Origin: Casuarius casuarius
Taxonomy: Eukaryota > Chordata > Aves > Casuariiformes > Casuariidae
Direction: 5' to 3'
Assembly: GCA_003342895.1 (NCBI GenBank)
Contig: PTFA01000055.1
Coordinates: forward strand, 5,215,877 to 5,279,876
DNA length: 64,000 nucleotides
The translations under genes and the position numbers were made by a program. The notes under the pieces are model-generated. The model saw only the letters and a list, made by a program, of their open reading frames with translations. It was not told the origin of the DNA and did not search any database. Position 1 is the stretch's first letter. Each line of letters opens with the position of its first letter. This document shows, piece by piece, positions 36,851 through 48,775 of this stretch.

Positions 36851-38282
36851 AAACAGGGTCTGTAATCTTTGAACTAGGTGAAACTTTTGAAAACTGTAGC
36901 CAGTGTACAAGTATACAAAGAACTCTAAATGTTTTTTTCCTCTAATGTAGATGTAAAGGTATTGCCTTTGGATTTTGTATAGTGCTTGCTTTCTCGCTTT
37001 TGTCTGATTACTGATATTGGGAGAAAAAAGATCTGTCGTCACCATTAACTGCAGAAGCAGCAGTAATGATGGAGAGGTTAATGTTTCAGAGATGAAACCA
37101 AGCATGTGTCATCACTGGGTAAAGTAAAGGAAGCATAATGGGGTTTATGCTGCTCCACTGTAAATGTAGCTTCTCCCTTGCCTGCATGAATAAAAGTTAT
37201 TAGAGAGAGAATTTAACACTAGGATACCGGGTAATTACAGTATAGCAGTTTTCCTTTGAAGAGCATTTAGCAAAGAATGCAGACTATGATATTGTCATTA
37301 CTGGTATGGGAGAAAAACCATTGCCCTTGACGCACTGGAAATGGTCGTCTTCTGAAAATAGTTTTCATTTGCTTTCTTATATATTTGGTTTCTTATATAT
37401 AACTTATATAAGAATCTATAACTTATGAACTTATTCATCATGGCTCATGTGGTAGATGGGATGAGTATCTAGCACCTCAGCAGACAACTCTTGTGCATGT
37501 GTGCTGATCTAGCTGTAGAAAATAGGGCTAGGAAAAGAATGAGGGAAATAGCAGGTTCTTCTGACCAGAACAGCTTCACAGATCCCTGTTGCACAGCTTG
37601 CTTTATCCTCGGCACCTGATTTGCCTTCTTGATAAATCAGCTTTTTAGACTAAAAGGCATCTATCTTCCAGCACTTCAGCATTTCAGAAACTACTAGTAT
37701 AAAAGTTCTAGCTTTTACAAATGTGTTAATATGGACATTTATATTTGTACTTTTAAGGAAGCCAAGACATAGCTGTCATTTTTTCAATTTGCCCTAAAAG
37801 AAATGAAAAAAAGTGTTTCATAACCTATAGCTATGACCTTGCCACACAGCATTTCCCCATGAGAGAAGTAATCCTCTCATGATTCATTTTTAAGGCAACA
37901 TAACGTCAATCTAAGATCATTTTTCAAGGGGAAAAGTGAAAAAAAAAAAAAAAGAAAGAAAAAAGTCTTGCAAGATCTGTTAAACAGGCCCAAGAAAGGC
38001 AAAGACTCTCATAAATTGCCTAATAAGTATCAGCCAAAATTGGCTTAAAGCTGTTTTTTTTCAAGTCCTCCTTTAATAAAAAGGAAATATTTTTCATTTG
38101 TAGTGGAATTCATTTCTCCTAACTCTAGGTGTCTTGGTCAAATGCTTCACCCCCTGGACTCTGTCGACTATCAGGGGACCTTGAACATCTAGAGCAGATG
38201 TAGGCACCCAAAAGTTAAGAGTGATGACTCTCATCCCAGTTGTCACATACATTTTTTTCACCACAAAATTCATATCGAAAGG
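36851..38282. other. Unique non-coding DNA
   Basis: No gene is recognised. It contains a TATATAAC-rich stretch at 37375-37440 and an A-rich run at 37939-37965, and nothing else I can name. Confidence 0.5.
37939..37965. repeat. A-rich simple tract
   Basis: Fifteen A residues followed by GAAAGAAAAAAG; low complexity. Confidence 0.9.
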
Positions 38283-38590
38283 ATGAAAAAGGTGCGATAT
38301 TCTTCTAGCTGTGCCTTATATTTAAATGCCAAAGTGAGAAGCTTCAAAGTGAAATTAAATGAACTGGGATGTCTAGCAATGGAAAAAACAGCAATAGAAT
38401 CAATCCTCATTGCCCGCATACTCATCAAGGCGTTTCATCACACTCAGGAATACAATACACAGGACTAGGTGATGTGATAGTGTAGTACATAAAGGACAGA
38501 AATAGAATGTTGTGGGGTATGTGGCTACATTTACAAAATGTATTCAGACATATAAAGGCAAGTAGTAGACTCCCAAGCATGTTCTCAGTT
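38283..38590 (+). mobile_element. CR1 LINE endonuclease N-terminal fragment, forward strand
   Basis: The forward frame at 38283-38468 reads C-A-L-Y-L-N-A-K-V-R-S-F, then KLNELGCLAME, and ends HHTQEYN. This lines up with the start of the CR1 apurinic endonuclease domain ('CLYTNARSLRNKLNELECLALEE...ITETWW...'). The equivalent of ITETWW has decayed to ILIARILIK. After a frameshift, AAAGGACAGAAATAGAATG followed by GTGGGGTATGTGGCTACAT matches the 'RKDRNRKGGGVALYVK' block. This is a segment from the 5' half of ORF2, a part of CR1 seldom kept because most copies are 5'-truncated. It lies downstream of the 36.5 kb reverse transcriptase piece, so the two are separate insertions or rearranged. Stops follow the aligned part; it is not functional. 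Confidence 0.75.
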
Positions 38591-40499
38591 TGAAAATTGG
38601 CAAGTATCACACAGTTCTGTAAATGCTGCAAGGCTTCTACCTTTAATGCTTAATACTATTGTAAACCTGGTTCATAGCTTCTAATGAGACTCATCCATCT
38701 GGCAATATTTGTAAAAATAAAATATTCCCCATGATCAGACTACAAACAGAATATCACTAGTATGCTACCAGTTTACTATCAGGAAAAGTGTATTAAATGC
38801 TTTGTCTTTGGGCAGCCAAATCTAAAAAATAGTAATAATAAAAAATAGCTTGTTACACATAGCAATTGCTTAAGAGAAGTAACCACAGCTGAGTGAGCCA
38901 CAAAAACCACAAAGCACAGTTCCTAAAGACAATGTTCCCAGCTGATATACTGTGCCAGAAGCTAAGTGCATCAATATACTTTATAATAGAAAACTAGATT
39001 AAAAAAATCATAAAGTTAAAAATGAAGGATTTAATATCTTCCCATTGGCTATTTAGGTTACCATAATGGTGTTGCAGGAAGCACCTTTTTCCTAAGCAAA
39101 ATTTGAAACAGAAAAAACATTGTGGTTTAAATGAATAAGTATAAAATTATTCAAGATTCATGAACAGTCTTTGGAAGTGGAGATTGATCTGATCTCAAAC
39201 CAGCAGGTGAACCTGATATAAAATAGTGATGCAGAAAAATAAAATAATAGGATAGTGCATTTAAAAGATAACTTTTTTCAAAGTAACACTTAATTAGCTT
39301 ATGGGAACCTGATCTGTGAAAGTCAATGAGACCAATAGTCTGGCAAGATTTATGCTGGTATTAAACACCAATGTAGAAATAAAAAACAAGCATAGTTATG
39401 CTAAAGAAAGGAGAGTAAGACTTAGTGCAGGTCCTAAGTCATTTACTAGGGAATATTGACCTACTGTATTACTAGCAGAGGTTCTGTAATGATCTCTTAA
39501 AGGATTGCAACCCCTTCCCCTGAAATTCTAGGCTGGACTTTACGGGCCTGATTATACTGGATTACATTGTGTTGTGCTGCTCAGGTGTGGCAATTTCTAT
39601 GATTCCACCTTTAAATATTTCCATTAAGACACAAACATGAATAGTTATCTCAAATCCACGGATGAAGATTCTGTCTGTCACCACGTCTTGGTCGAATCAC
39701 ACAGAGTTTCATTGTGTTTCAAGGGACTAACCCAGAAAGCAGATAGAAATTATTTGGCTCATTAGGCAGGATTAGAACCACAGATGATGAATGACAAATC
39801 AATGTGCTCTCTTTCATGGCAGAAACTGCAATGCTGAATCTCCCCAAAATCAGAGAATGTCTGAGCTGTAGTTTTTCACATGCTCTCATAACCTTCTGGT
39901 TACTTAGATGTGGTGTATTTGGACCATTGATGGAAACTTTTTTCTCATGGGAACGGTATTTTTACTGGAATTTTTGTAACTGAAAGAGGATCAACAAAGG
40001 AGCTCTGTTCATCACCCTTATTTTTTTCTGATGTAAAAATGTGTTGGCTAAGGATATTTTGAAATACCATGTCTTTTCATAACTAAATATGGAAAGCCTA
40101 GACTAAAGATATTACAAGGATATAATAGTTTGTCTGTGAAACCCTAGAAAAAAATCATTGTATACACATTGCATGCAAATCTCATGCAGGCAAATGGAAA
40201 TGGACTTTTAAGAATATAAAATAGTTAAACATATGCAGAAGAGCCTATGTGCACGTTAAGTTGTGGCCCTGCACTCACAGTTATGACAGCTGCTTTGAAA
40301 AACGAGCACATTGCTTTTCTCATAATGCATCTTTAGCTACTTGTCTCGTGTACACGTATCATCTGCCAGGGCCTTTGCAATTTGCATCTCTCTATCTACT
40401 GCTCTCCACTTCAAAGCAAATCCCTGCAGTCCCCCCCTAGCTCCGGCAGCTAAGAGAAGCTAAGTGATCTTCTGTTCCTCCTGACAGCTTTAGGCACTA
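38591..40499. other. Unique non-coding DNA
   Basis: No gene is recognised. A weak copy of the old CATTGACTTCAATGG-type motif lies at 39315-39350 (GTGAAAGTCAATGAGACC). At 39765-39800, CAGGATTAGAACCACAGATG faintly resembles the antisense B-box region of tRNA-derived SINEs, but is too short to call. Confidence 0.45.
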
Positions 40500-41130
40500 C
40501 CTAGCTTGGCTCTTGTCTGCAGCAATTGGCCCAAACCACAGGCCCAAATGACACGGATATTTGTGCTTCTGCTCATTCAGTATCAGGGTGGCTCAATCAG
40601 TGCCGACGGGAGCAGTGTTTGCACTGCAGCAGTTATGGGAGAAACAGGGACATCGCTCTCCTCCGGTTGCAGATCTGAGGAGCAGAGATACTCAGCATGG
40701 AGGAGGCGTGGTTCCCGGGGCTGGGAGGCCTCAGGGCTGCCCGCCCGCTGGTGTGCAGGGAGACAGGGGTGCTCAGACGGCATCAGGCAGCCAAGAGTCG
40801 GGCTGAGTGCTCACCCTGCACAGGGGAGCCGTCCTCTCTGACACCAGAGTTTTGCTTCCCCAGCAGTAGAGCTCGGGACCCGCGCGTGATGAATGCTGCT
40901 GCACCCTGCTCTCTGTCCTTCTCCACGTCTTGCCCCAAAGCTGGATTTTAGCCTGTGGCCCCAGGCCAGAGGAGGGCTTGCAGTGGTGGGAACAGGAGGT
41001 ATACGGCAGCGGTCCGGCACGAGGTGCCCAGCGTAAGGCTGCCAGCCCCTCTGAGACCTGATAGGCCTTCAGGCACTGGCAGAAATGTGGGACTGTGCAT
41101 GAGAATTAGTCTGAGAACCTTAAATCAATA
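40500..41130. other. GC-rich block without recognised gene
   Basis: GC content and CpG number are clearly above the surroundings (for example GACCCGCGCGTGATG and GGCAGCGGTCCGGCACGAGG). Open frames exist on both strands and several phases (up to 111 codons at 40506-40841 forward), as expected from the base composition, and none resembles a protein. It may be a small CpG-bearing regulatory region, an exon of a non-coding RNA or a GC-rich old insertion. It abuts a CR1 3' end starting at 41215. Confidence 0.4.
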
Positions 41131-41214
41131 CCCTTATCAAAGGAAGGTTTTTTTGAAGGAAGAAATCTACTTAATACTGATAGAAGCATGAAGCAGCTTA
41201 GCAGACACCAAAGG

Positions 41215-41460
41215 GGCAATATTTAAGACAAGAAATAATTGAGCTCAAATGGCAGAAAAAGAGATCTACAAGGGGAACCCCATCACAACCTCTCTAAGAG
41301 TAAAGATGGTCAAGCACAGAAATGGATTGCCTAGGATAATTAAGAGTTGTTCAGACAGACATCTGCAGAAATGTTTTAGGTAGAGTTGATCCTGCACTGG
41401 GGCATGGAGCAGTCCAGGTGATCTCGGCAGCCACAGCCCCTCTTTCGGTAACGCTGTTTT
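41215..41460 (+). mobile_element. CR1 LINE 3' end, forward strand
   Basis: The order of words matches the last 250 bases of CR1: GAGCTCAAATGGCAGAAAAA and GAGATCTACAAGG, then TCAAGCACAGAAATGGATTG and CCTAGGATAATTAAGAG, TTGTTCAGACAGACATCTGC, TTTAGGTAGAGTTGATCCTG (consensus 'TTTAGGTATATTTGATCCTG'), CACTGGGGCATGGAGCAGTC and finally GGTGATCTCGGCAGCCACAG, the decayed 'GGACTAGATGACCTCTTGAGG' block. The usual ATTCTATG tail is not preserved. It is 5'-truncated, with its 5' limit near the end of the GC-rich block. Confidence 0.78.
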
Positions 41461-44348
41461 CCCCACCATGAGTGTCCTCAATGGGACGACCATCCACTGC
41501 ATATAAAAGTGAAAGAAGACAAACTCTTTTACACACTCCTTACTACAGTATTTGAATTCGGGATGGTTGTCACAGCCTCCCTTGCTATTCAGGAAATCAC
41601 AGCATGTCTGTGCTGCTTGGGGAGTGGGGAAGACTGTCTCACAGTCTTGGGAAATACTTGATAAGTATTTTCAGTCTGATTTCACAGAAAATCTGTCTAT
41701 GTGACTGCAGCCAGAAATAAAGTTTTCTGGTAACATCAAACTTGGTTTGGCCGCTAAGCCTATACATAAACCTGTGTTACAAACCCAGTGAGCTTTATTA
41801 TTAACATCCCTTAAAATACACTGACTGTATTTTTCTCCTATTATCGAAGGATAGGCTGTTAAAATGTTAAATTTATTTTGTCTATTAATGTCTTTAGTTA
41901 TCCACGTATGAAAATAATTTATGGATGGAGGAAAAAAGCTAGCACTGTGTATCTGCATGGATCTTGGCTTATTCACATATCACAGGAGGTAGGATCTCTT
42001 TTCAAGAACTGATAAGAGAGAGCAAGCAAAGATGAGGGAAAAGAACTGAGGGAAAAGATCATGGAGCTATTTGTCTTATCCCATAGATAACTGCAGACTG
42101 TAATTATGTCTGGGTCATAAGCATAATGGTACTTGGACTGACCTATTACCAAGCTTTTAAAAAGTCTTCGTGCTCTGTAGTTTCTCATTGTAGCCTAGGA
42201 GAAAAAGTCTTTATGTCAGAGCAATATCTGAAGAGCCGTTCCATATAAACATTTTTGTTCTGTGCCAAATAAATATATGAATTAAAAGATGTATTAAAAT
42301 TGAATATTACTGATCTGTCTTCAGGTTACAAGAACAAAGCCACCAGTTTGCTATCCAGACAATATACCAGCTAGAAACGTTGCTGTTTTTCCATGTCATT
42401 TCCAAAATTATTTCAGCTTCTACTCAAAGCAGTTATTTTTAACCGCTGGCATGGAGCCAGAGAAGTCTGAGAGGGTACACTTCAGAGATTTGCTTTACAG
42501 TGGAGATACAAGGGCCATATGGCAGAATATATGATGCAGCACAAAAAGGAATGTAGGTAGATAGAATAACCATACTGCAAGCATTTCTTTGGGTGTTATA
42601 CTTGCATTCAGTAAATAACAGTAATTGAAATTCTTTCCTACTGTTTCTTCTCTGATGAGTGGTATTAGACAAAGACTGAGTTTTGTATATGCTTTTAAAT
42701 ATATTCCTTTGATTATATTTGTATTCTAATATTCCAGGTATACATGGTCACATCACATAAACAACTGCTCAGGCAGTGCCTGATCTGAAAAGGACCTCAG
42801 TGCTGTGGCATTGAGCTCTGTAACCTTCTAACGTGGGTTACCTGGGTCTATGCAATGACCAGGATACTTAGTAGTTAGGCTATGAACCCTGTGCTCAGAA
42901 TTTCTCATGTTGTATAAATCCAGTTAAACATTTATCCAGCCCAGTGATCGGGGGTTAGATTGTGTTTCTTTCCTGCCTATCTCCCAATGGTTTTCCGTCT
43001 TTTCTCCTACAGTAGTCAAATGTTAATTATTTTGTGCTGCATTGTCATTTTTCAATTTCTGCAAATGAATGCAGAGTTCATTAGTTCACACATCTTAACG
43101 TTTTACATCAATCAGTATGGTACAAATATTTCCCTTTGATAGATCACCTAAGCATAGAAACAGCTATTGCTTCATCTCTGATCACAAACCATCATTGTTT
43201 TTTTTTTCCTAAGCCAAGCCTTGGTGTCACTGATGTAGCAGGGAGTCTGAACAGACAGCAGCTATCTGTGCTAGGTCCCAGTCCACTAGACCTGACGTCT
43301 ATAAAGTGGCTGGATCTGAGCAGGCCCTAGGCATCACTCCTGTTTTAGCACTCACAGACCTGCTTTCAAGGGGCAGATCCTGCCAAGCCTTCCTTCCTGA
43401 AACTAGCCCTTGACTGTCACCTTGGACCTACCCCTCACCCTTCATTATGGTGTAAACCTGCAGCCTGCCAGAATCCCAACCTGAGGCAACCTGAGCTTTA
43501 ATACTGAGGGCAAACACATGTAGTGTTTCCACTGGGGTTTATGAAGACTCCAGTGCTCTTAACACATAAAACACAAGGGCAGACAGATCATTAGAAGACA
43601 GATGAAGGTACTTGTTGTATTCAGAGAGACACGGCCACCCTACATTATCAGATGTTGGCAGATGCAGTTCTTCTCTCAAGCTCTTAAAATGGTCACCAAA
43701 TAAATCAGCGCACGATCTTTCATAGTGTTCCAGTTTTTTTGCATCATCAGAGCCATGGCAGACTGCTCACAGTCTTTTCCAGGGGATGCCTGCTTGGTTA
43801 TGAGCCCATGCACAGAGCAGACACCTGAAAAGCTGGCTCTGCCTGTGCAGCACCCATCTCGTTTTGTCCAAGGTTGTTTCATATAATTGGAGTGAGGTCA
43901 ACATTTAATGTCCTTCTGCTATTGACTCTGTGGCATTTGTCAGAATTAAATAAAGACAGAGATAAAAACAAGAAGGTAAAAATAGGCCTTATGATTTACC
44001 TGGAGTTGACATATTCACAGTGTCAGACAGAACCCCTGCTTTGTGCATAGTCATTTGCAAAGTCGTCACACCATGGTGTTCCTGCTTGAAACTTTTCAAG
44101 TAGTATAATGAACTTGGAAACATTATTGCCAATTAAATTTAAAGATATGTCCGAAACCCTCTGACTACTATAAAAAAATTTATGACTACTTTAATTTGGA
44201 TATCAAATAGTGGCATTTTTCCAAATAGTGGTATGGTGACCAATGCTGATCTGCTCAGCATAGCACTCAGTGAAAGTTCTGCACAAAAATGTGTTCCAAA
44301 GGCAATTACCTTTTGTTAAAGGACAAAGCAGAAAAAAGACTGAAGGCA
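41461..44348. other. Unique non-coding DNA
   Basis: No gene is recognised. The reverse frame at 41671-41976 (101 codons) has even amino-acid use but no recognisable family. A candidate reverse-strand exon lies at 44000-44081 and is described as a finding. The rest is AT-rich unique sequence with a few GC-richer stretches (43250-43500). Confidence 0.45.
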
Positions 44349-44466
44349 GAGAAGAAAGGGAAAAGGGAAAGGGGAAAAGAGAAAGGGAAGGGGAAGGGGA
44401 AAGGGAAGGGCAAGGGAAGGGGAAGGGAAAAGGAAAAGGAAAAGATTGAAGGAAGAGAAGGAAAAT
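44349..44466. repeat. Polypurine satellite, GGGAAA/GGGGAAGGG type
   Basis: About 115 bases of almost pure A and G on the forward strand, built from AAGGGAAA, GGGGAAGGGG and GGAAAAGGAAAAGG variants; a single C interrupts it near 44411. Such tracts can form triplex (H-DNA) and G-quadruplex structures and vary in length. It gives rise to a KGKGKGKGRG-type peptide in the overlapping forward frame, which is not a gene. Confidence 0.92.
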
Positions 44467-44689
44467 TCATCTTATTTTACTACAGGCAACAGCAAGCCTT
44501 TAAATGTAGTATGTGTGGATGAGGTGAGGAGCTGGTCAATAAAATCAAGAAATTCATAACCTGTGTAGGAGACGGATGAGACAAGGAGAGGAGAGGGGTT
44601 GTAGAGGTAGGAAACAGGCTTACAAGATGCTAGAGCAGAGGAGGCTACTGGCAAAAGGTGGCTGCTTGGACAGGACACAGAGTGACCTT

Positions 44690-45060
44690 GAAAGTATTGT
44701 CAAGTTTGATAAGATTTTGGACAGGAAGCCAGTGGACAGAGCTGATGAGGGTATTTAGTATTTGAATATGTAAACAATGGAGATGAATTCAAAAACATTG
44801 TTGTATGTAGGCTGAAGAAGGCAATGACTGCATTTTGGAGAATCCTGTACTAATCAGGGCAGCATGTATTAGAGCCTGAATGAGATGCCTGGACATAAGG
44901 ATGGAGATTATAAAGATTGTTCTTTGGAGATGCTGAGGACAAAGAAGTGGCAGGTTTTAGAAGTGGGTGTATCATTACCAATGCTAGTGAGAATGGTATC
45001 AATGTGGAAACACTGAAAGCCAGACTGGAAAGCATCCAAAATAGATGAAAGGCAGAAAAG
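44690..45060 (-). mobile_element. L2-like LINE reverse transcriptase C-terminus, reverse strand
   Basis: Read in reverse, TCTGTCCACTGGCTTCCTGT gives S-V-H-W-L-P-V, the hallmark LHWLPV motif near the end of L2/CR1-type reverse transcriptases. Upstream of it, in the reverse sense, are a decayed 'QNAAA' block (forward ACTGCATTTTGGAGAATCC), a 'LVQALVISRLDYCN' equivalent (forward CTAATCAGGGCAGCATGTAT and GAGATGCCTGGAC) and a 'KSCRFFLHNI' equivalent (forward GACAAAGAAGTGGCAGGTTT). The order and spacing match the L2-like element I recall from reptile genomes. Frames are broken. The purine-rich sequence up to about 45320 may belong to the same insertion, but I cannot align it. Confidence 0.55.
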
Positions 45061-46357
45061 TGATTGTATTTTGCAGCATATTCAAGGACTTTAGAGAGAA
45101 TGGGAAGGAGAGAAATGGGCAGAGATAGAAAAGAGCACGAAAAATGGGAGGCAATTTTTTGAGGAATACAGAACCTGGAAATGAGAGTTTGAAAAGTATA
45201 TGGGGGAATTTGAACAGGGCAGTAGAAGGAAGATGAAGAAAGAGGAAGAGATCACCTAGGAGACAGGTCAGCACTGAGGAAAAAGGTAAGACAACAAAAG
45301 AAACACAAAAGCAAAAAACCATTTTAGTAGACCTCAGAAAGACTTGTCAACAGGAGCGTGAGCTTGCCATAGAAACAGCCATCACTCACTATCTGCATTT
45401 AGAATAACATTTATTATAACATAGAATAACATTTGGCTATGACTATATCAGTAAATTGAAAAGCATCTGAGACCTCGGGCTCTGGCCAGCTGGCATAGAG
45501 CAGTGCATGTCCACATTGTTAAATTCTCTGAGTTGCCAGAACGGAGTGGTTCTGTGCAAATTGCTGTTGAGAATGGGCCTTAGCTCCTACTAATTCCTGA
45601 ACTGTGCTTGGGAATTGTTTGGGAAAAAGCTAGTTGGCACAGGTCAAGTGTGTTTTCAGGACATGCTAATGATTTGGCAGTTTGGATTGGCATTCCAAGT
45701 TTTATGAAGACGCTTACATACATACAGAAATTTATTTTGGCCAGCCCAGAGTTTCTTGCTGAAGCTGGCCATGTGTCCCTGATGGTTAAGCTACATAGGA
45801 AAAGTATAGAAAAAGGGTAGGCTCAAGTTGCTGGGAAGACATGGAGGGTTCAGCGCTGGTGCTGTGGTCAGGACGACTGCGCAGTAGGGTACTACTTAAG
45901 GGAACACACAATATAAAACATAAGGGGACCTTCAGGCCCTTGGGATAAGACAGGTACCAATTTAGCTTAGAGTCATTAAATTCTGAAGGAGGTACCTCGG
46001 TCCAAATACAATACATTAAGGATTACCCAGCAAGAAGCAGAAGACAAATCTGAAAGAGATGCATTTTGATTCTAATTCTCTTATATCAGGGACCTGCTGA
46101 ATATTTGAGTCTTTACTGTATCAATCAGATTAGTGGGATATGGGGTTAAACACACCTTTTCAAGAGTGCACACGCAGTCCCAGCTTCTTCAGAGGAAGCT
46201 GTAAGAAACTCTCGTGTGGAGAGACAAAGTTTTCCCACAACTCTTGGGAAAACACCTTTTTATTCTCCACAAGTTGGAGATTGTTTATGACCTGAGGAAC
46301 TAGGTATTTTTTCGCTAACCAAAACTTACATTTCTAGTAGTCAGTTTTCTTGTATTC

Positions 46358-46413
46358 AACCTCCTTCTCACCCCTTCTCTTCCTCCTCCCTCTCCTCCCT
46401 CTCCTCCTCCCTG
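46358..46413. repeat. Polypyrimidine tract, CCT-rich
   Basis: CTTCTC, CCTCC and CTCCTCC words run for about 55 bases and end in CTGCAG. On the forward strand it encodes an LLFLLPLLPLLLP run that mimics a signal peptide in an open frame at 46350-46646; that resemblance comes from the repeat. Confidence 0.88.
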
Positions 46414-47909
46414 CAGCTTGGGGTGTTCTCTGTACACATACAGATGTCTTTGTGACAATTCACCTTCTGCGGTGGGAACTGAGTAATCACAGTCTCAGCG
46501 TTATCACCAATTTTCAACTAGCTAAGCTGTATCAAGAAAATAATTGGTCCATATTTTTGGCAATGAAAGTATCCAATTACTCTGTTCCATGTTGCAGAGG
46601 CACTGTAGTTATGTCGAGAATTCAGAGACGGACTCTGCATTCTTGAAAATATTCATGAATCCCAAAAGGTTCAATTTTACCAGAAATATTTTCTCTAAAT
46701 AGAAAAATTATACAGAAACTGTTATTTAGTATTCATTACACACTTTTGGAAAACAGTCATCCAGTGCATGAGTATAAAAAATAGATAACCAGAATGCTTA
46801 ATGCAAAAAAGGAGTTCTAGAAATCTAATGCTTCCCATTGTCTGGATTAGGATGAATTTTTAGCTTGGCCAGTTTTTTCCACATCTGCCTGCTCTTGTTA
46901 CAGTATCTACTCTGGAGGTATTGCTGTCCCTTGTCAGAAGATAGGCTTGGACTATTTATCATGCAAGAAAAACAAACAAAAAAGGAAAATAAAACAATAA
47001 CTTATAAATGATCTATAATACTTCTCACAACCACATTCAAAAAATAGTCCTACTAAGTTGTCTAGGAAATTGCTGTCCCAAAAAGTGACTGAACTCATGA
47101 AGAGTACTTGTCATAAATGTAATATTGTCATTAGTTTCTTGAGAAGTGTAAGGAGGATGCATATAGTTTTTGTCCACAAGGACAAAACTGCTCTTTTGGA
47201 TACGTTCTCACACTGACATGTGCTTTGGGTAATCCTGTCAAAACAGGTGGTGAAGGTGGCTTGCAAGCTTGAGGGATTCCCAATGTAAAAATTAAGGAAT
47301 TTCTCTTCACCTGCATTTTCTTTTCTGTTGGGAGCTCTGACTCCAACATGGTTCTTTTCTCCTCTCAACAGTCTCTAAAGGACCCTTTCCTCTTTGCAAC
47401 CCCTCCACCTCAGCTTCTGCCCTCTCCCCTGGTGTTTGGTTTCCTGCAGTGTATTTTGTTTCTGCATAACTTGGCAGAGGTGCTGGTGCAGTTCATCAGT
47501 CTCTGTGCTGGCTTACTGTGTGCTCACTGCATAGTTCAGACTCCCTTTGCAGAATTCCCGAATCTTCTGCCCTTTACAGCACTTCTAGTAGTGAGACCTA
47601 ACCTCAGAAAATGATGCTTAGCCTTCAGACAGCTACAAATGATAAGCTAGGGAATTACCTTAAAAGACATTTCCACTTCTGCAGATTTCATTCAAAGAAT
47701 AATAGTTCAATTAAAATTAAATATCTGTGATTTGCAGCACTGTCCCAGCCATGTAGAGACACTGAATGTCTGGAGGAGTCCTTTGTCCTTGTTAGTTAAA
47801 GTTTTTTTTTCCTAACGTAGCATAGCTGACCCTCTGCAGCTGGTGTGTCAAAACCCTCTAGTATACAAACTACTGCTGCTGCTGCTTGACAGCAATTATC
47901 AGCTTTTGG

Positions 47910-47985
47910 AACCTAATTCGAAACCCATTGAAACTGATGGAAACACTCTTGTTTCAACAACTGTGGATTACTGCTGCATTTCATG
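47910..47985. repeat. Degenerate old amniote interspersed motif
   Basis: GAAACCCATTGAAACTGATG, GAAACACTC and TTGTTTCAACAACTG follow the recalled order 'AAGCCCATTGAAGTCAATGG, AAGACTCCCATTGACTTCAATGGG', which is itself an inverted repeat. Several mismatches make this a weak, old copy; the library name is not recalled. Confidence 0.38.
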
Positions 47986-48751
47986 GACTCCAACAAAAAG
48001 ACAGAGTCCTATTAAGTCTGTGAAAATGAGGTGGATCCACATAATGTACCACCAAAATTAACACAGCTACACAGTAACCAAACAAGCCCAATCAGTGGCA
48101 CTGGCATCAGCAGATGTATTTTCAAACACTTTTAGCCTCTGAAAACATACAAATATGTTATTTAGAACAAAATAAACCCTCATCAGTAATGGAGTTCAAA
48201 ACACAGACAAACTGAAACACCTGCTAAGCTATTTGCATTCATTAACATCCAAGTTTCATAGCAAAAGAGGTGGGGCACCTGCAGAATTCAGCTTAAAGAA
48301 AAGGATTAAATTCCTTAAGTCAGTTCCTTTCAGGTTTTCCTAATTTTGCTGAATAGTTTTCACCTTACAATCATTATTTTTTCTTATATTAAAAAAAATA
48401 GAAAAAACAAATACACATAGAGCCTAAGATGGAGATGATAAGGAAACTCCATGAATAACAGCTTAGTAACTACTAGAAGGTTTGAACTAGAAAAATCCAT
48501 TTCCAGCTTTCTTTATGCATGATCAGTAAAAGGAAATCAGAGACCATTTGGCAGACAAAATGAGGATCAACAGTATCTCCTGTTCTTTCCCTGTTCTTTC
48601 AGAAGTGAGGAACTGTTCACAACTTTTTCAATCAGAATACTAACTTCTCAGAAAAAAAAATTATTCTAAATCAGATCTTTGTTGAGATATACAGAAGAAT
48701 ATGATTTCAGCTGTTGCTTTTTAATTTAGTGTGATTCACTTTATATATTCA

Positions 48752-48775
48752 CTCTCTCTCTATATATATATATAT
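48752..48775. repeat. (CT)n(TA)n microsatellite
   Basis: ACTCTCTCTC is directly followed by TATATATATATATAT, a compound dinucleotide repeat. Confidence 0.95.

Noticed and set aside
36578..37105. Reverse open frame of 175 codons
   Set aside because: About half lies antisense to a CR1 reverse transcriptase fragment, and the rest has no recognisable protein features.
44289..44522. Basic KGKGKGKG protein
   Set aside because: It is a translation of the polypurine satellite.
46350..46646. Apparent signal peptide (LPLLPLLLPAAWG) at the start of a forward frame
   Set aside because: It is encoded by a CCT-rich polypyrimidine tract. No downstream domain was recognised and the start context is poor.
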